Positions 1-6,453 of a stretch of DNA of 11,721 nucleotides are shown here, piece after piece; positions within the stretch are counted from its first letter, which is position 1, and every line of letters begins with the position of its first letter. The position numbers and the translations under genes were made by a program. Under the pieces are notes generated by a model, which ran no database searches, had not been told where the DNA came from, and saw nothing but the letters and a program-made list of their open reading frames with translations. The DNA comes from Lachnospiraceae bacterium (GTDB taxonomy: Bacteria; Bacillota_A; Clostridia; Lachnospirales; Lachnospiraceae): contig JAISHZ010000381.1 in assembly GCA_031262285.1 (NCBI GenBank), positions 1 to 11,721 of the forward strand, in the 5' to 3' direction.

Positions 1-1857
1 CATCTCTTCAAATTCTCTTTGCCAAAGAGTATCTTCTCCGAAAGAGTATCCATTGGTATTTTGCCGAATGGCATATAGCTCCACCAAATCTTTCGCCACC
101 ACATCCACCGCGCTGCGAACTTTTTCTTTGGTTCGCTCCCACTCTTTGGATCCTAGGCGGTTCAACTTGGGGGTTTTGGCGTCGGAGGAGGCATACTTTT
201 GGATGACATCCAGACCCGTAGCCGGAATGTAGAGGGTTCCACCTTCACGATACTCAATTTTCAGACAGTCCCGAATGACATTCTCCATGGTCATCTTTTC
301 GATGCCGCGATAAATCCCAAGCCCATGGCTGATATGTACGATATAATCGCCCGGCACCAATTCATGAAAATCGTTGATTTTTTGACCGTTTTGAATCTTG
401 TGTGCTTTCTTCTTTTTCTTTTCGGTTCCGAAAATATCTGTCTCCGAAATACATACAAATTTCAAAAGCGGATATTCAAATCCTTTCGCAACGTGACCAT
501 AATATGTCACAACCTCGCCATTTTGTACTTCTCTTTGTGGATTTTCCGTATAAATCGCAGTCAACCCTTCCTCCGACAGATCCATGGCAAGTCGCTTGGC
601 TCTCGTGCGAGAGCCGGAAAGTAATAGAACACGGTAGTCGTTTCTGCGGTAATATTTGAGATCTTTCACCAATGTCTCAAAGCTATTGTGATAAGAAGAA
701 ATATTTCTGGCAGTGATGTCATATTTATGTTGTGGGTGAAAAAGGCTGATTCTGTTCTCCATAGTCGAAAGCAGCACAATAGAGGAGTGGTGGATCTTCG
801 CGATCGCTGTCTGCGCCTCATAGAGAATATCCGCTTGTCCGGGGAGGATATACCCTTTGCGTAAGCGGTGCTCCATACTTTCTCGAAATTCCAACTCTAC
901 CGCCGCACAATGTTCCTCAATCCTCTTGGGTTCCTCAAAGAAAAACAGCGCACCGCTCATAATCTCTTGTAGTGTCGATGGAGATTGGTAAAAATATTTC
1001 AGATAACTATCCAGATTCACGGTAGTACGCGCTTCGATCAGGCGTTCACGGATCTCCTTAACCGTCTGTGACACACGATGGGCTTCTTCCGATAAATGCT
1101 CTTTGCGAAATTGTTTTTCCAAACGTGACGCGTCGTCTTCCAGACGTTCCAATCCGCGATACAACCGATCTTGCGTCAAGACGAATTCTGCCGCCGGATA
1201 CAAAACGATACTTTCAAGAGACTCGATGGAACGTTGACTCAAGATATCAAAACTACGGATAGATTCTACTTCATCTCCCCACAGTTCTACTCGATATGGA
1301 TTCTCTTCCGTCAAGTCAAAAACATCCAAAATACCACCGCGAATCGAGAATTGTCCTTGACTTTCCACTTGATACTGTCGTTCATATCCCATCTCGACAA
1401 GCCGATTCGCGATCAAAGTCATATCTAAAGTCATCGATGAGCGAATCGATATGACATCCTTATCCCGATCCCAACCGATCTGCGGTGTCATCAATGCCGA
1501 AAAAGTCGTCACGACTGTACAGTCCGTTCCCTCCGCCAGTCTGCGAAGGACTGCCACGCGCTCTTTCGTGAGTCGATTCCCTTGGATATCTGCTTGAAAG
1601 AAGATCAGATCCTTCGCAGGATACAACATGACATGTCGGTCATAAAATTTGTATTCCTCATAAATCTCTTTGGCGCGCAAATCATTGTATGTCACAATCG
1701 CTTTGACTTTGTGGTGCTGACCTAATCCATAAACCATATGAAGTTTCTGGGAATCAACAAGACCCGTCAAAGAAAGAAGTGCATCTCCTCTCTGGATTGA
1801 TTGCTCCATCGTATCGTAATTTGCCAATTCTCTAAGTGGTGCCAACAGAGCTTGCAT
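1..1857 (-). CDS. mfd: Transcription-repair coupling factor Mfd, N-terminal part (cut by the window edge)
   Basis: Mfd recognises RNA polymerase stalled at DNA damage, pushes it off and recruits UvrA. The minus strand is open without a stop from the ATG at 1855-1857 to the window edge, giving 619 codons of a protein usually near 1150-1180 residues. The UvrB-homology module is at the N terminus, with YPAKDLIFFQAD at about residues 79-90 and the GQFSIRGGILDVF stretch near 167-180. The RNA-polymerase-interacting domain starts near residue 500 (LVPGDYIVHISHGLGIYRG), followed by YIPATGLDVIQKY and a helical linker ending near ELYAIRQ. The window stops before the RecG-like translocase motifs, so Walker A and B cannot be checked. 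The start is supported by a strong GAGGAGG six bases upstream. The gene lies 26 bp downstream of pth on the same strand, probably co-transcribed. The pth-mfd order is the one known from Bacillus. Confidence 0.95.
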   Translation of the reverse strand, partial: MQALLAPLRELANYDTMEQSIQRGDALLSLTGLVDSQKLHMVYGLGQHHKVKAIVTYNDLRAKEIYEEYKFYDRHVMLYPAKDLIFFQADIQGNRLTKERVAVLRRLAEGTDCTVVTTFSALMTPQIGWDRDKDVISIRSSMTLDMTLIANRLVEMGYERQYQVESQGQFSIRGGILDVFDLTEENPYRVELWGDEVESIRSFDILSQRSIESLESIVLYPAAEFVLTQDRLYRGLERLEDDASRLEKQFRKEHLSEEAHRVSQTVKEIRERLIEARTTVNLDSYLKYFYQSPSTLQEIMSGALFFFEEPKRIEEHCAAVELEFRESMEHRLRKGYILPGQADILYEAQTAIAKIHHSSIVLLSTMENRISLFHPQHKYDITARNISSYHNSFETLVKDLKYYRRNDYRVLLLSGSRTRAKRLAMDLSEEGLTAIYTENPQREVQNGEVVTYYGHVAKGFEYPLLKFVCISETDIFGTEKKKKKAHKIQNGQKINDFHELVPGDYIVHISHGLGIYRGIEKMTMENVIRDCLKIEYREGGTLYIPATGLDVIQKYASSDAKTPKLNRLGSKEWERTKEKVRSAVDVVAKDLVELYAIRQNTNGYSFGEDTLWQREFEEM

Positions 1858-1863
1858 ACAAAA

Positions 1864-1870
1864 CCTCCTC
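1864..1870 (-). promoter_or_regulatory. Shine-Dalgarno of mfd
   Basis: GAGGAGG on the minus strand, six bases before the ATG at 1857. It fixes the mfd start and lies in the short pth-mfd gap. Confidence 0.85.
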
Positions 1871-1883
1871 GGGATATCGCCTT

Positions 1884-2465
1884 TTACGCACTGTGTTCCT
1901 TGTTTTTGACATTAAATCGATTCATGGCAGGCTCTATCCGACCTTGTATAATCATCCGAACTGCTTCGACTGCAATCAAGACAGCTTCCGCTATCAAGGG
2001 CTTCTCTTTGGGTTGAAAATGTCCCGTAACATACTCTGCCAACTCTTGATATTCGTGCTCGCCCACACCAATGCGTATCCGCATGAATTCTTGATGTCCG
2101 AGCGCTTCTATCACGCTTTTTAATCCGTTATGCCCTCCCGCACTTCCTTGCTTGCGTATTCGGATCTGTCCAAGAGGCATATGAATATCATCGGAGAGCA
2201 CCAACAATTGACTCCTACTATCTATCCGGTAATATTCCGTCAATTCTCTGACACTCTCGCCGGAGAGATTCATATAGGTCTGCGGTTTGGCCAGTATGAC
2301 TTTTTGCTCGTCCAAGATACAATTTGATATGAGTGCTTTGTGTTTGCATGTGATGATCTTGCACTTATTTTGTTTTGCAATCTCGTCAATCACTTCGAAT
2401 CCTGCATTATGTCTTGTATTATCGTACTTTTTGCCCGGATTGCCCAGACCAACGATCACAAACAT
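1884..2465 (-). CDS. pth: Peptidyl-tRNA hydrolase
   Basis: Pth cleaves the ester bond of peptidyl-tRNAs released prematurely from ribosomes, returning tRNA to use in the cytoplasm. The 193-residue product has the usual family length. Visible signatures are the N-terminal VGLGNPGKKYDNTRHNAG (catalytic His at 19), NLSG at 66-69, SDDIHMPLG (catalytic Asp at about 92) and GSAGGHNGLKS with Asn 113, all expected for the bacterial Pth fold. The start is preceded by a modest AGGA seven bases upstream. It follows spoVG after a strong terminator, so it needs its own promoter or readthrough; I could not identify a convincing -35/-10 pair in 2466-2555. mfd follows 26 bp downstream. Confidence 0.96.
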   Translation of the reverse strand: MFVIVGLGNPGKKYDNTRHNAGFEVIDEIAKQNKCKIITCKHKALISNCILDEQKVILAKPQTYMNLSGESVRELTEYYRIDSRSQLLVLSDDIHMPLGQIRIRKQGSAGGHNGLKSVIEALGHQEFMRIRIGVGEHEYQELAEYVTGHFQPKEKPLIAEAVLIAVEAVRMIIQGRIEPAMNRFNVKNKEHSA

Positions 2466-2555
2466 TTCTTTATCCTACCTTCCGTACCAAATACGATGTA
2501 CCTATTCACGCCTTTGGTGTTGGCGTTGGCGGTTGTATTTCTTACATCTGATCAG

Positions 2556-2588
2556 AAAAAAGCGGTATGCTCATCCACACCGCTTTTG
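2556..2588 (-). terminator. Rho-independent terminator after spoVG
   Basis: A perfect 9-bp inverted repeat pairs 2558-2566 (AAAAGCGGT on plus) with 2579-2587 (ACCGCTTTT), with a 12-nt loop. Read on the minus strand the stem is followed by a run of six T (2561-2556), the classic intrinsic terminator shape. It closes the glgC-glgD-spoVG unit before pth. Confidence 0.85.
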
Positions 2589-2623
2589 TACACACAATTT
2601 GCATTCATGAAAAATATGTTCGC

Positions 2624-2896
2624 CTATTCTGTGATCTGCATTGCCAACACTTTCTCATATTGTTCCAAAATGGTTCTTTGTACGATGTCCCGCGTATCAG
2701 AGTTGATCGGATGTGCGATGTCTCGATACTCTCCATCCGTTCCTTTTTTACTGGGCATCGCGATAAAAAGCCCCTTTTCCCCTTCAATTACTTTGATGTC
2801 ATGAACGACAAATTCATCGTCCAACGTGATGGAAACAATTGCTCTCATCTTGCCTTCTTTGGTGATTTTACGAACACGTACATCTGTAATTTGCAT
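2624..2896 (-). CDS. spoVG: Septation/sporulation regulator SpoVG
   Basis: SpoVG is a small nucleic-acid-binding regulator, known from Bacillus (septation and sporulation), Staphylococcus, Listeria and Borrelia. The 90-residue product starts [11 protein letters not shown] and carries the family core: [21 protein letters not shown], then [11 protein letters not shown], then the [11 protein letters not shown] stretch near residues 60-70 and a helical tail. The length is close to the B. subtilis protein (97). The start is set by a near-perfect AAGGAGGT at 2903-2910, six bases upstream. The glgD stop is 27 bp upstream on the same strand, so spoVG is probably read with the glycogen genes and ended by the terminator at 2556-2588. 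No SigH-type promoter could be discerned in the short glgD-spoVG gap. Confidence 0.96.
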   Translation of the reverse strand: MQITDVRVRKITKEGKMRAIVSITLDDEFVVHDIKVIEGEKGLFIAMPSKKGTDGEYRDIAHPINSDTRDIVQRTILEQYEKVLAMQITE

Positions 2897-2923
2897 TGTA
2901 GTACCTCCTTGCTGAAAAATTGC

Positions 2924-4048
2924 TTAGATCACGTATCTTTCATTACGCTCAACCACAACTTTGATACTACCCTCTCCTACATAGTAAGAATTAGCGCGAA
3001 TTGTATCCCTGCTTTCAACAATGCAATTTTCAATATAAGAATTGTCGCCAATATACACATCATTCAAAATAATGGAATTCTTCACGACACAGTGATTGCC
3101 TACATAACTTTTCTTAAAAATGACCGAATTCTCTACAGCACCGTTGATAATGCAGCCGCTTGATATCAAACTGTTCTTGATGGAAGCACCCACATTGTAC
3201 TTCGCAGGTGGTAAATCATCTACTTTAGAATAAATATCAGGGTACTCTTTAAAGAAATATCTTCTGACTTCCGGATTCAGAAAATCCATGTTCGCTGCAA
3301 AATAGTCTTCCACAGAAGCGATATTGCACCAATATTCCTTCATCTTATAGGCAAAGATCTTTTTGCTTTCTTTGTAACGAATCAATATGTCTCTGACAAA
3401 ATCATAGCGGTCTTCCGCAATACAACGTTCAATCATTTCAATCAACTGCCGTCTGCGAATCACATAAATACCGCAGGATATCGTCGCGCCGTCGTCATTG
3501 GACTGAAGCAGCTTCTCTTCAAAACCGACGATTCGATTCTCCTCATTCATTCGTATGGTGCCGAACCGTTCCACATTCGTACCGGGCGCAACATCACGAC
3601 AAACCACTGTAATATCTGCTTTCTTTTCGATGTGGTACTCCAGAACTTTATTGAAATCCATTTTGTAAACACCATCGCCCGATGCGATGACCACATACGG
3701 TTCATGGCTGCTCTTTAAGAAAGACATATTCTGTGCAATCGCGTCTGCTGTTCCTCGGTACCAATTCGTATTGTCTGCTGTCACAGCCGGTGTGAATACA
3801 TACAAGCCACCTTGTTTGCGTCCAAAATCCCACCATTTCGATGAACTCAAGTGTTCGTTCAAACTCCGTGCATTGTACTGGGTGAACACCGCTACTTTTT
3901 GGATGTGCGAATTGGACATATTGCTGAGGGTAAAATCAATGCTTCGGTAACTTCCCGCTATGGGCATGGCACAAATGGCTCTTTTGAGCGACAACGCACC
4001 CATCCGGTGATTGTTGCCTCCTGCTAAAATCACTCCTATCGCTCTCAT
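2924..4048 (-). CDS. glgD: GlgD, regulatory/paralogous subunit of glucose-1-phosphate adenylyltransferase
   Basis: GlgD partners GlgC in Gram-positive bacteria to form ADP-glucose pyrophosphorylase; it is known to be poorly active or inactive alone and to activate GlgC. The product is 374 residues from the chosen ATG at 4048. The nucleotidyltransferase loop is degenerate (LAGGNNHRM, residues 8-16, in place of the GGxGxRL of GlgC), while YRSIDFTLSNMSNS, NEHLSSSKWWDFGRKQGGLY and ASGDGVYKMDF are kept. The C-terminal part is a left-handed beta-helix built of hexapeptides (KNSIILNDVYIGDNSYIENC), ending NERYVI. An in-frame ATG exists four codons upstream (4058-4060), but GGGAG at 4054-4058 sits five bases before the 4048 ATG, so I prefer the shorter form. 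It lies 52 bp after glgC and 27 bp before spoVG. Confidence 0.94.
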   Translation of the reverse strand: MRAIGVILAGGNNHRMGALSLKRAICAMPIAGSYRSIDFTLSNMSNSHIQKVAVFTQYNARSLNEHLSSSKWWDFGRKQGGLYVFTPAVTADNTNWYRGTADAIAQNMSFLKSSHEPYVVIASGDGVYKMDFNKVLEYHIEKKADITVVCRDVAPGTNVERFGTIRMNEENRIVGFEEKLLQSNDDGATISCGIYVIRRRQLIEMIERCIAEDRYDFVRDILIRYKESKKIFAYKMKEYWCNIASVEDYFAANMDFLNPEVRRYFFKEYPDIYSKVDDLPPAKYNVGASIKNSLISSGCIINGAVENSVIFKKSYVGNHCVVKNSIILNDVYIGDNSYIENCIVESRDTIRANSYYVGEGSIKVVVERNERYVI

Positions 4049-4064
4049 ATCAGCTCCCATCTAC

Positions 4065-4098
4065 GCGCCTTTTGCGCGTTCTATCGCGTTTTTGGCGC
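4065..4098 (-). other. Stem-loop in the glgC-glgD gap
   Basis: Two nested inverted repeats: outer GCGCC/GGCGC (4065-4069 with 4094-4098) and inner CGCG/CGCG (4075-4078 with 4085-4088), separated by A/T-rich internal loops. There is no T run after it on the minus strand, so it is not a normal terminator. It could protect or process the mRNA between the two subunits and so set their ratio; that role is inference. Confidence 0.5.
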
Positions 4099-4100
4099 TT

Positions 4101-5369
4101 TTATTCGCATGATTTGATCAAAGATTTGCCGCTTGGCAAGCAGGCATTCTCATATTCATCGATTGATGTCTGACCGAATATGACCGTATTCTTTCCTACC
4201 TTGACTCCTGTCGGGATCTCGCTCTTTTCTCCAATCGTGACCAATCCGTTCGCATAGATATGTGGCGCAGTATCATTGGGGACTTCTGCTCCTATCCCTA
4301 ATTCCACGGAGTCTCCGATGATCGTATTCTCCGCGATGATCGCTTTGTTGATCTGACAGTTCTCTCCGATCGTCACTTGGTTCATGATGATGGAATCTCG
4401 AACCACACTTCCTTTTGCGATAACCACACCGCAGCCGATTACTGAATTGTATACTTCCCCAAAAATATCACTACCTTCTCCGATAATACTGCGTTCCACC
4501 ACGCTGGTGTCCGCTATATACTGTGGCGGTAAAATCTCGCTTTTCGTATAAATCTTCCAATACTCTTCATATAAATTGAACTCAGGTACAATATCAATCA
4601 ACTCCATATTGGCTTCCCAATATGACGCTAAGGTTCCAACATCTTTCCAATATCCGGAGAATTCATAGGCATATAGAGGTGCGCCTTTTTCATGACAATA
4701 GGGTATGACGTGTTTACCAAAGTCGAGCGCCGGTTGATCAGACATCCGAATCAAGGCGTCTTTTAAGATTTTCCAATTGAAAATGTAGATTCCCATACTT
4801 GCCAGATTGCTTCTGGGATGTTCCGGCTTTTCTTCGAACTCAACGATCTTGTGCTGCTCGTCGGCGATCATGATCCCGAAGCGGCAAGCTTCTTCCATCG
4901 GTACGGGCATGACCGCGATGGTAACATCCGCTTTGTTTTGTTTGTGAAAATCCAGCATTACTTCATAGTCCATTTTGTAGATATGGTCCCCGGACAAAAT
5001 CAATACGTAGTCCGGATTCATGCTTTCCATGTAATCTAAATTTTGATAGATCGCATTTGCCGTCCCCGTATACCATTCACTATTGGAACTCTTTTCATAC
5101 GGCGGTAGGACGGTCACACCTCCGATATTACGATCCAAATCCCATGGAATCCCAATTCCGATATGCGTATTGAGACGAAGGGGTTGATACTGCGTCAGCA
5201 CGCCCACTGTGTCTACACCGGAATTGATACAGTTAGACAGTGGAAAATCGATAATTCTGTACTTCCCTCCAAATGCAACGGCAGGCTTTGCCATTTTTGA
5301 AGTCAGTACACCCAAACGACTTCCCTGCCCTCCCGCCAAGAGCATAGCGATGATTTCCTTTTTGATCAT
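4101..5369 (-). CDS. glgC: Glucose-1-phosphate adenylyltransferase, catalytic subunit GlgC
   Basis: GlgC makes ADP-glucose and pyrophosphate from ATP and glucose-1-phosphate, the committed step of bacterial glycogen synthesis. From the chosen ATG at 5369 the product is 422 residues. The nucleotide-binding loop [11 protein letters not shown] is at 10-20 with AKP at 27-29. [11 protein letters not shown] (metal-binding Asp near 128) and FEEKP at 178-182 (the glucose-1-phosphate lysine near 181) follow, then [18 protein letters not shown]. The C-terminal left-handed beta-helix has hexapeptide repeats such as [18 protein letters not shown]. An in-frame ATG 15 codons upstream (5414) lacks a ribosome site and adds a non-family extension, whereas AGGTGAGGA (5371-5379) immediately precedes 5369. 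Unlike GlgD, all catalytic signatures are intact. It heads a glgC-glgD-spoVG transcription unit with two candidate promoters. Confidence 0.96.
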   Translation of the reverse strand: MIKKEIIAMLLAGGQGSRLGVLTSKMAKPAVAFGGKYRIIDFPLSNCINSGVDTVGVLTQYQPLRLNTHIGIGIPWDLDRNIGGVTVLPPYEKSSNSEWYTGTANAIYQNLDYMESMNPDYVLILSGDHIYKMDYEVMLDFHKQNKADVTIAVMPVPMEEACRFGIMIADEQHKIVEFEEKPEHPRSNLASMGIYIFNWKILKDALIRMSDQPALDFGKHVIPYCHEKGAPLYAYEFSGYWKDVGTLASYWEANMELIDIVPEFNLYEEYWKIYTKSEILPPQYIADTSVVERSIIGEGSDIFGEVYNSVIGCGVVIAKGSVVRDSIIMNQVTIGENCQINKAIIAENTIIGDSVELGIGAEVPNDTAPHIYANGLVTIGEKSEIPTGVKVGKNTVIFGQTSIDEYENACLPSGKSLIKSCE

Positions 5370-5414
5370 TTCCTCACCTCGCAGCTTTTTTCTAAGATCA
5401 TTCACCGGAGACAC

Positions 5415-5476
5415 AAAACAACAGCATTTTGATTCCGCTTTTCTATTCCGCTTCTTCGCGGTTCAAATGTTGTTTT
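5415..5476 (-). promoter_or_regulatory. Stem-loop in the glgC leader
   Basis: AAAACAAC (5415-5422) pairs with GTTGTTTT (5469-5476). The stem continues after small bulges through ATTT/AAAT and a CCGC/GCGG step, with a loop of about 18 nt. It lies inside the mRNA leader expected from the promoter at 5491-5519, upstream of the ribosome site. On the minus strand it ends in GTTGTTTTGTG, a weak U-rich tail, so it could be an attenuator or a stability element. I matched it to no named riboswitch class. Confidence 0.4.
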
Positions 5477-5490
5477 CTCTTTCTGGTATG

Positions 5491-5519
5491 AGTATAGCAT
5501 ACGAAAACTAAAAAGTGAA
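5491..5519 (-). promoter_or_regulatory. Proximal glgC promoter (extended -10)
   Basis: On the minus strand, -10 TATACT (5491-5496) is preceded by TGC, giving an extended -10 (TGnTATACT). A -35-like TTCACT (5514-5519) lies at a 17-bp spacer. This predicts a leader of roughly 115 nt before the glgC ATG at 5369. Confidence 0.65.
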
Positions 5520-5615
5520 TGCTCTTTGTACAAAAAACAATACTTTTTTCCTATTTTCTTTTTCAAATCTCACAATTTTTTCGGTATTTTTGTTTTCTTT
5601 TTGTGGATTTCATCC

Positions 5616-5645
5616 AATATAATTGAGTTGGCTACTGTTTGTCAA
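5616..5645 (-). promoter_or_regulatory. Distal glgC promoter
   Basis: On the minus strand, a consensus -35 TTGACA (5640-5645) is followed after 18 bp by TATATT (5616-5621); a 17-bp spacing gives TTATAT instead. The predicted leader would be about 240 nt and A-rich. The downstream stretch 5520-5615 shows no other signal, and 5646-5700 is A/T-rich sequence leading into the repeat element. Confidence 0.55.
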
Positions 5646-5803
5646 GTGGTTTTCATAGCAAAAGTGTTGTTTGTTGTTGTTATTCGTTGTAATTTACGTG
5701 ATCGGCGATGTACGTTAAGGGCGGTGTATCCCGGACGAACCGTACAGGGTGGGGGAGTTTGGGGTGCTTGTCTCTCTAAGCGTTCCGATGAGCCCGGGCA
5801 GCA

Positions 5804-5833
5804 AAAATGAGCGCACAAGCAGGCGCTCATTTT
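5804..5833. terminator. Terminator-like apical hairpin of the repeat element
   Basis: AAAATGAGCGC (5804-5814) pairs perfectly with GCGCTCATTTT (5823-5833) around an 8-nt loop. The stem is flanked by A's on the left and T's on the right, giving a bidirectional terminator shape, though each T run is only four or five long. It caps the longer helix formed by 5737-5769 and 5861-5893. Confidence 0.55.
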
Positions 5834-5863
5834 CACTTGGTCTCATCTCCACAGAACGAAAAG

Positions 5864-5973
5864 CACCCCAAACTCCCCCGCTCTGTACGGTTCTGTGCAT
5901 TGATAAGTCGATATCAAACATCATATATACGCCAGTCACACCCCAAGCTTTGTGCGGTGCGGTACATTGATAA
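5864..5973 (+). repeat. Duplicated module at the right side of the repeat element
   Basis: CACCCCAA followed by a 27-nt segment ending in CATTGATAA occurs twice: CACCCCAA 5864-5871 with 27 nt at 5880-5906, and CACCCCAA 5939-5946 with 27 nt at 5947-5973. The 27-nt parts match at 22 positions; the first copy has eight extra bases (ACTCCCCC) after CACCCCAA. The left arm of the element could therefore pair with either copy, although the inner copy matches far better. Confidence 0.65.
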
Positions 5974-6061
5974 ACACTAAACGTAGATCGGCGAACGCGT
6001 TAATTGTAACCACGATTGCTGCTATTCACATTTCGCCGAAACAACACATATGATACAAAGA

Positions 6062-6088
6062 ACTCTTTGAAAATGAATTTGTTTTTAG
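6062..6088 (+). repeat. Direct repeat, copy 1 (promoter-like, degenerate)
   Basis: ACTCTTTGAAAATGAATTT followed by a GTTTTT-AG tail, 27 nt, identical to 6285-6312 apart from one T fewer. It contains the same TTGTTT that acts as -35 in copy 2, but the position equivalent to its -10 reads CATATC, so it is probably not active. Confidence 0.75.
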
Positions 6089-6190
6089 TTTGTGAAAATT
6101 TCATATCCAACACGTGAATTTACGTATAAAATTGCAGAGTGAAAAGTGTGGAATTGTGGCTACGCGCCTACAAACCCTTCGGTCTCTGAA

Positions 6191-6204
6191 TATTCATATG
6201 AATA
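6191..6204. promoter_or_regulatory. 14-bp palindrome, possible operator
   Basis: TATTCATATGAATA is a perfect palindrome about 100 bp upstream of the murC -35. CATATG centres also occur at 6047-6052 and 6356-6361 in the same intergenic region. Binding by a dimeric regulator is a guess. Confidence 0.35.
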
Positions 6205-6284
6205 CTTGTCGACAATGATCTGATGAAAATGCTTCTCATACCTCAAGCTCCCCAAGAGTCTGCAAGTTTTATGCGGTAAATAAC

Positions 6285-6312
6285 ACTCTTTGAAAATGAA
6301 TTTGTTTTTTAG
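6285..6312 (+). repeat. Direct repeat, copy 2 (overlaps the murC promoter)
   Basis: Second copy of the 27/28-nt repeat, 223 bp after copy 1. Its TTGTTT serves as the -35 of the murC promoter, so the duplication appears to have copied the upstream half of a promoter. Confidence 0.75.
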
Positions 6313-6330
6313 ACGTAAACTGGGTATAAT
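6302..6330 (+). promoter_or_regulatory. murC promoter
   Basis: TTGTTT (6302-6307), a 17-bp spacer and a perfect TATAAT (6325-6330). Transcription would start near 6337, leaving a leader of about 117 nt before the murC ATG at 6454. Confidence 0.75.
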
Positions 6331-6352
6331 GTGTCATGATCCGAAACGCGGA

Positions 6353-6388
6353 TATCATATGATAGGAACCAAGAATGGCTTTCTATCA
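6353..6388 (+). promoter_or_regulatory. Palindrome and hairpin in the murC leader
   Basis: TATCATATGATA (6353-6364) is a perfect 12-bp palindrome. It overlaps a hairpin in which TGATAGGAA (6360-6368) pairs with TTTCTATCA (6380-6388), including one G-U pair. No U run follows, so it is not a terminator. A role in mRNA stability or regulator binding is possible but unproven. Confidence 0.4.
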
Positions 6389-6453
6389 TCGATTGACGGC
6401 GCAAAAGCAGCTTCTCATAAGATATATTTTGGAAGAATCGAGGGTAATATTTC

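Larger units (their letters stand above)
5701..5995 (+). repeat. Dispersed long inverted-repeat (giant-hairpin) element, full copy
   Basis: A 33-nt arm at 5737-5769 (GAACCGTACAG...GGGGTGCTT) is repeated inverted at 5861-5893 with 31 of 33 matches. Both differences become G-U pairs in a plus-strand transcript but A-C mismatches in a minus-strand transcript, so the plus RNA would form an unbroken 33-bp helix. Inside it GATGAG (5787-5792) can pair with CTCATC (5842-5847), and an 11-bp hairpin caps the fold. The outer ends resemble each other in inverted orientation: TCGGCGATGTACGTTAA near 5702-5718 against the complement of TTAGATG-like sequence at about 5977-5994 (TCGCCGATCTACGTTTA when read in reverse). 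This gives terminal inverted repeats of about 20 nt at roughly 15 of 20 matches. The left end recurs after prs. Short frames open on both strands here are by-products of the palindrome. It resembles a MITE or REP-type element or a bidirectional terminator; no transposase is present. Confidence 0.8.
5996..6301. other. Non-coding stretch between the repeat element and the murC promoter
   Basis: No protein or structural RNA gene was recognised here. It holds the first of two direct repeats (6062-6088), a 14-bp palindrome (6191-6204), another CATATG site (6047-6052) and part of the second direct repeat. A TATAAA at 6125-6130 has no acceptable -35 at the right distance. The minus strand has a short open stretch at about 6165-6275, but it lacks a start with a ribosome site and any recognisable family. 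Confidence 0.5.

Noticed and set aside
199..659. Plus-strand frames at the left edge
   Set aside because: The opposite strand is the uninterrupted mfd reading frame with conserved motifs; these are its shadows.
2466..2555. Promoter for pth
   Set aside because: I searched for -35/-10 pairs on the minus strand and found none at acceptable spacing, so I do not annotate one.
2567..3163. 198-codon plus-strand frame opposite spoVG and glgD
   Set aside because: It is antisense to two well-recognised genes with ribosome sites, and its product resembles no family.
5642..5970. Several overlapping small open frames on both strands sharing similar peptides (for example KAPQTPP and PNSPTLYG)
   Set aside because: They lie inside the inverted-repeat element, and their mutual similarity follows from the palindrome. 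None has a good ribosome site or known domain.
6150..6280. Possible tRNA, structural RNA or gene remnant upstream of murC
   Set aside because: No cloverleaf, CCA end or TPsiC-like motif was found, and the minus-strand open stretch has no start or recognisable family.
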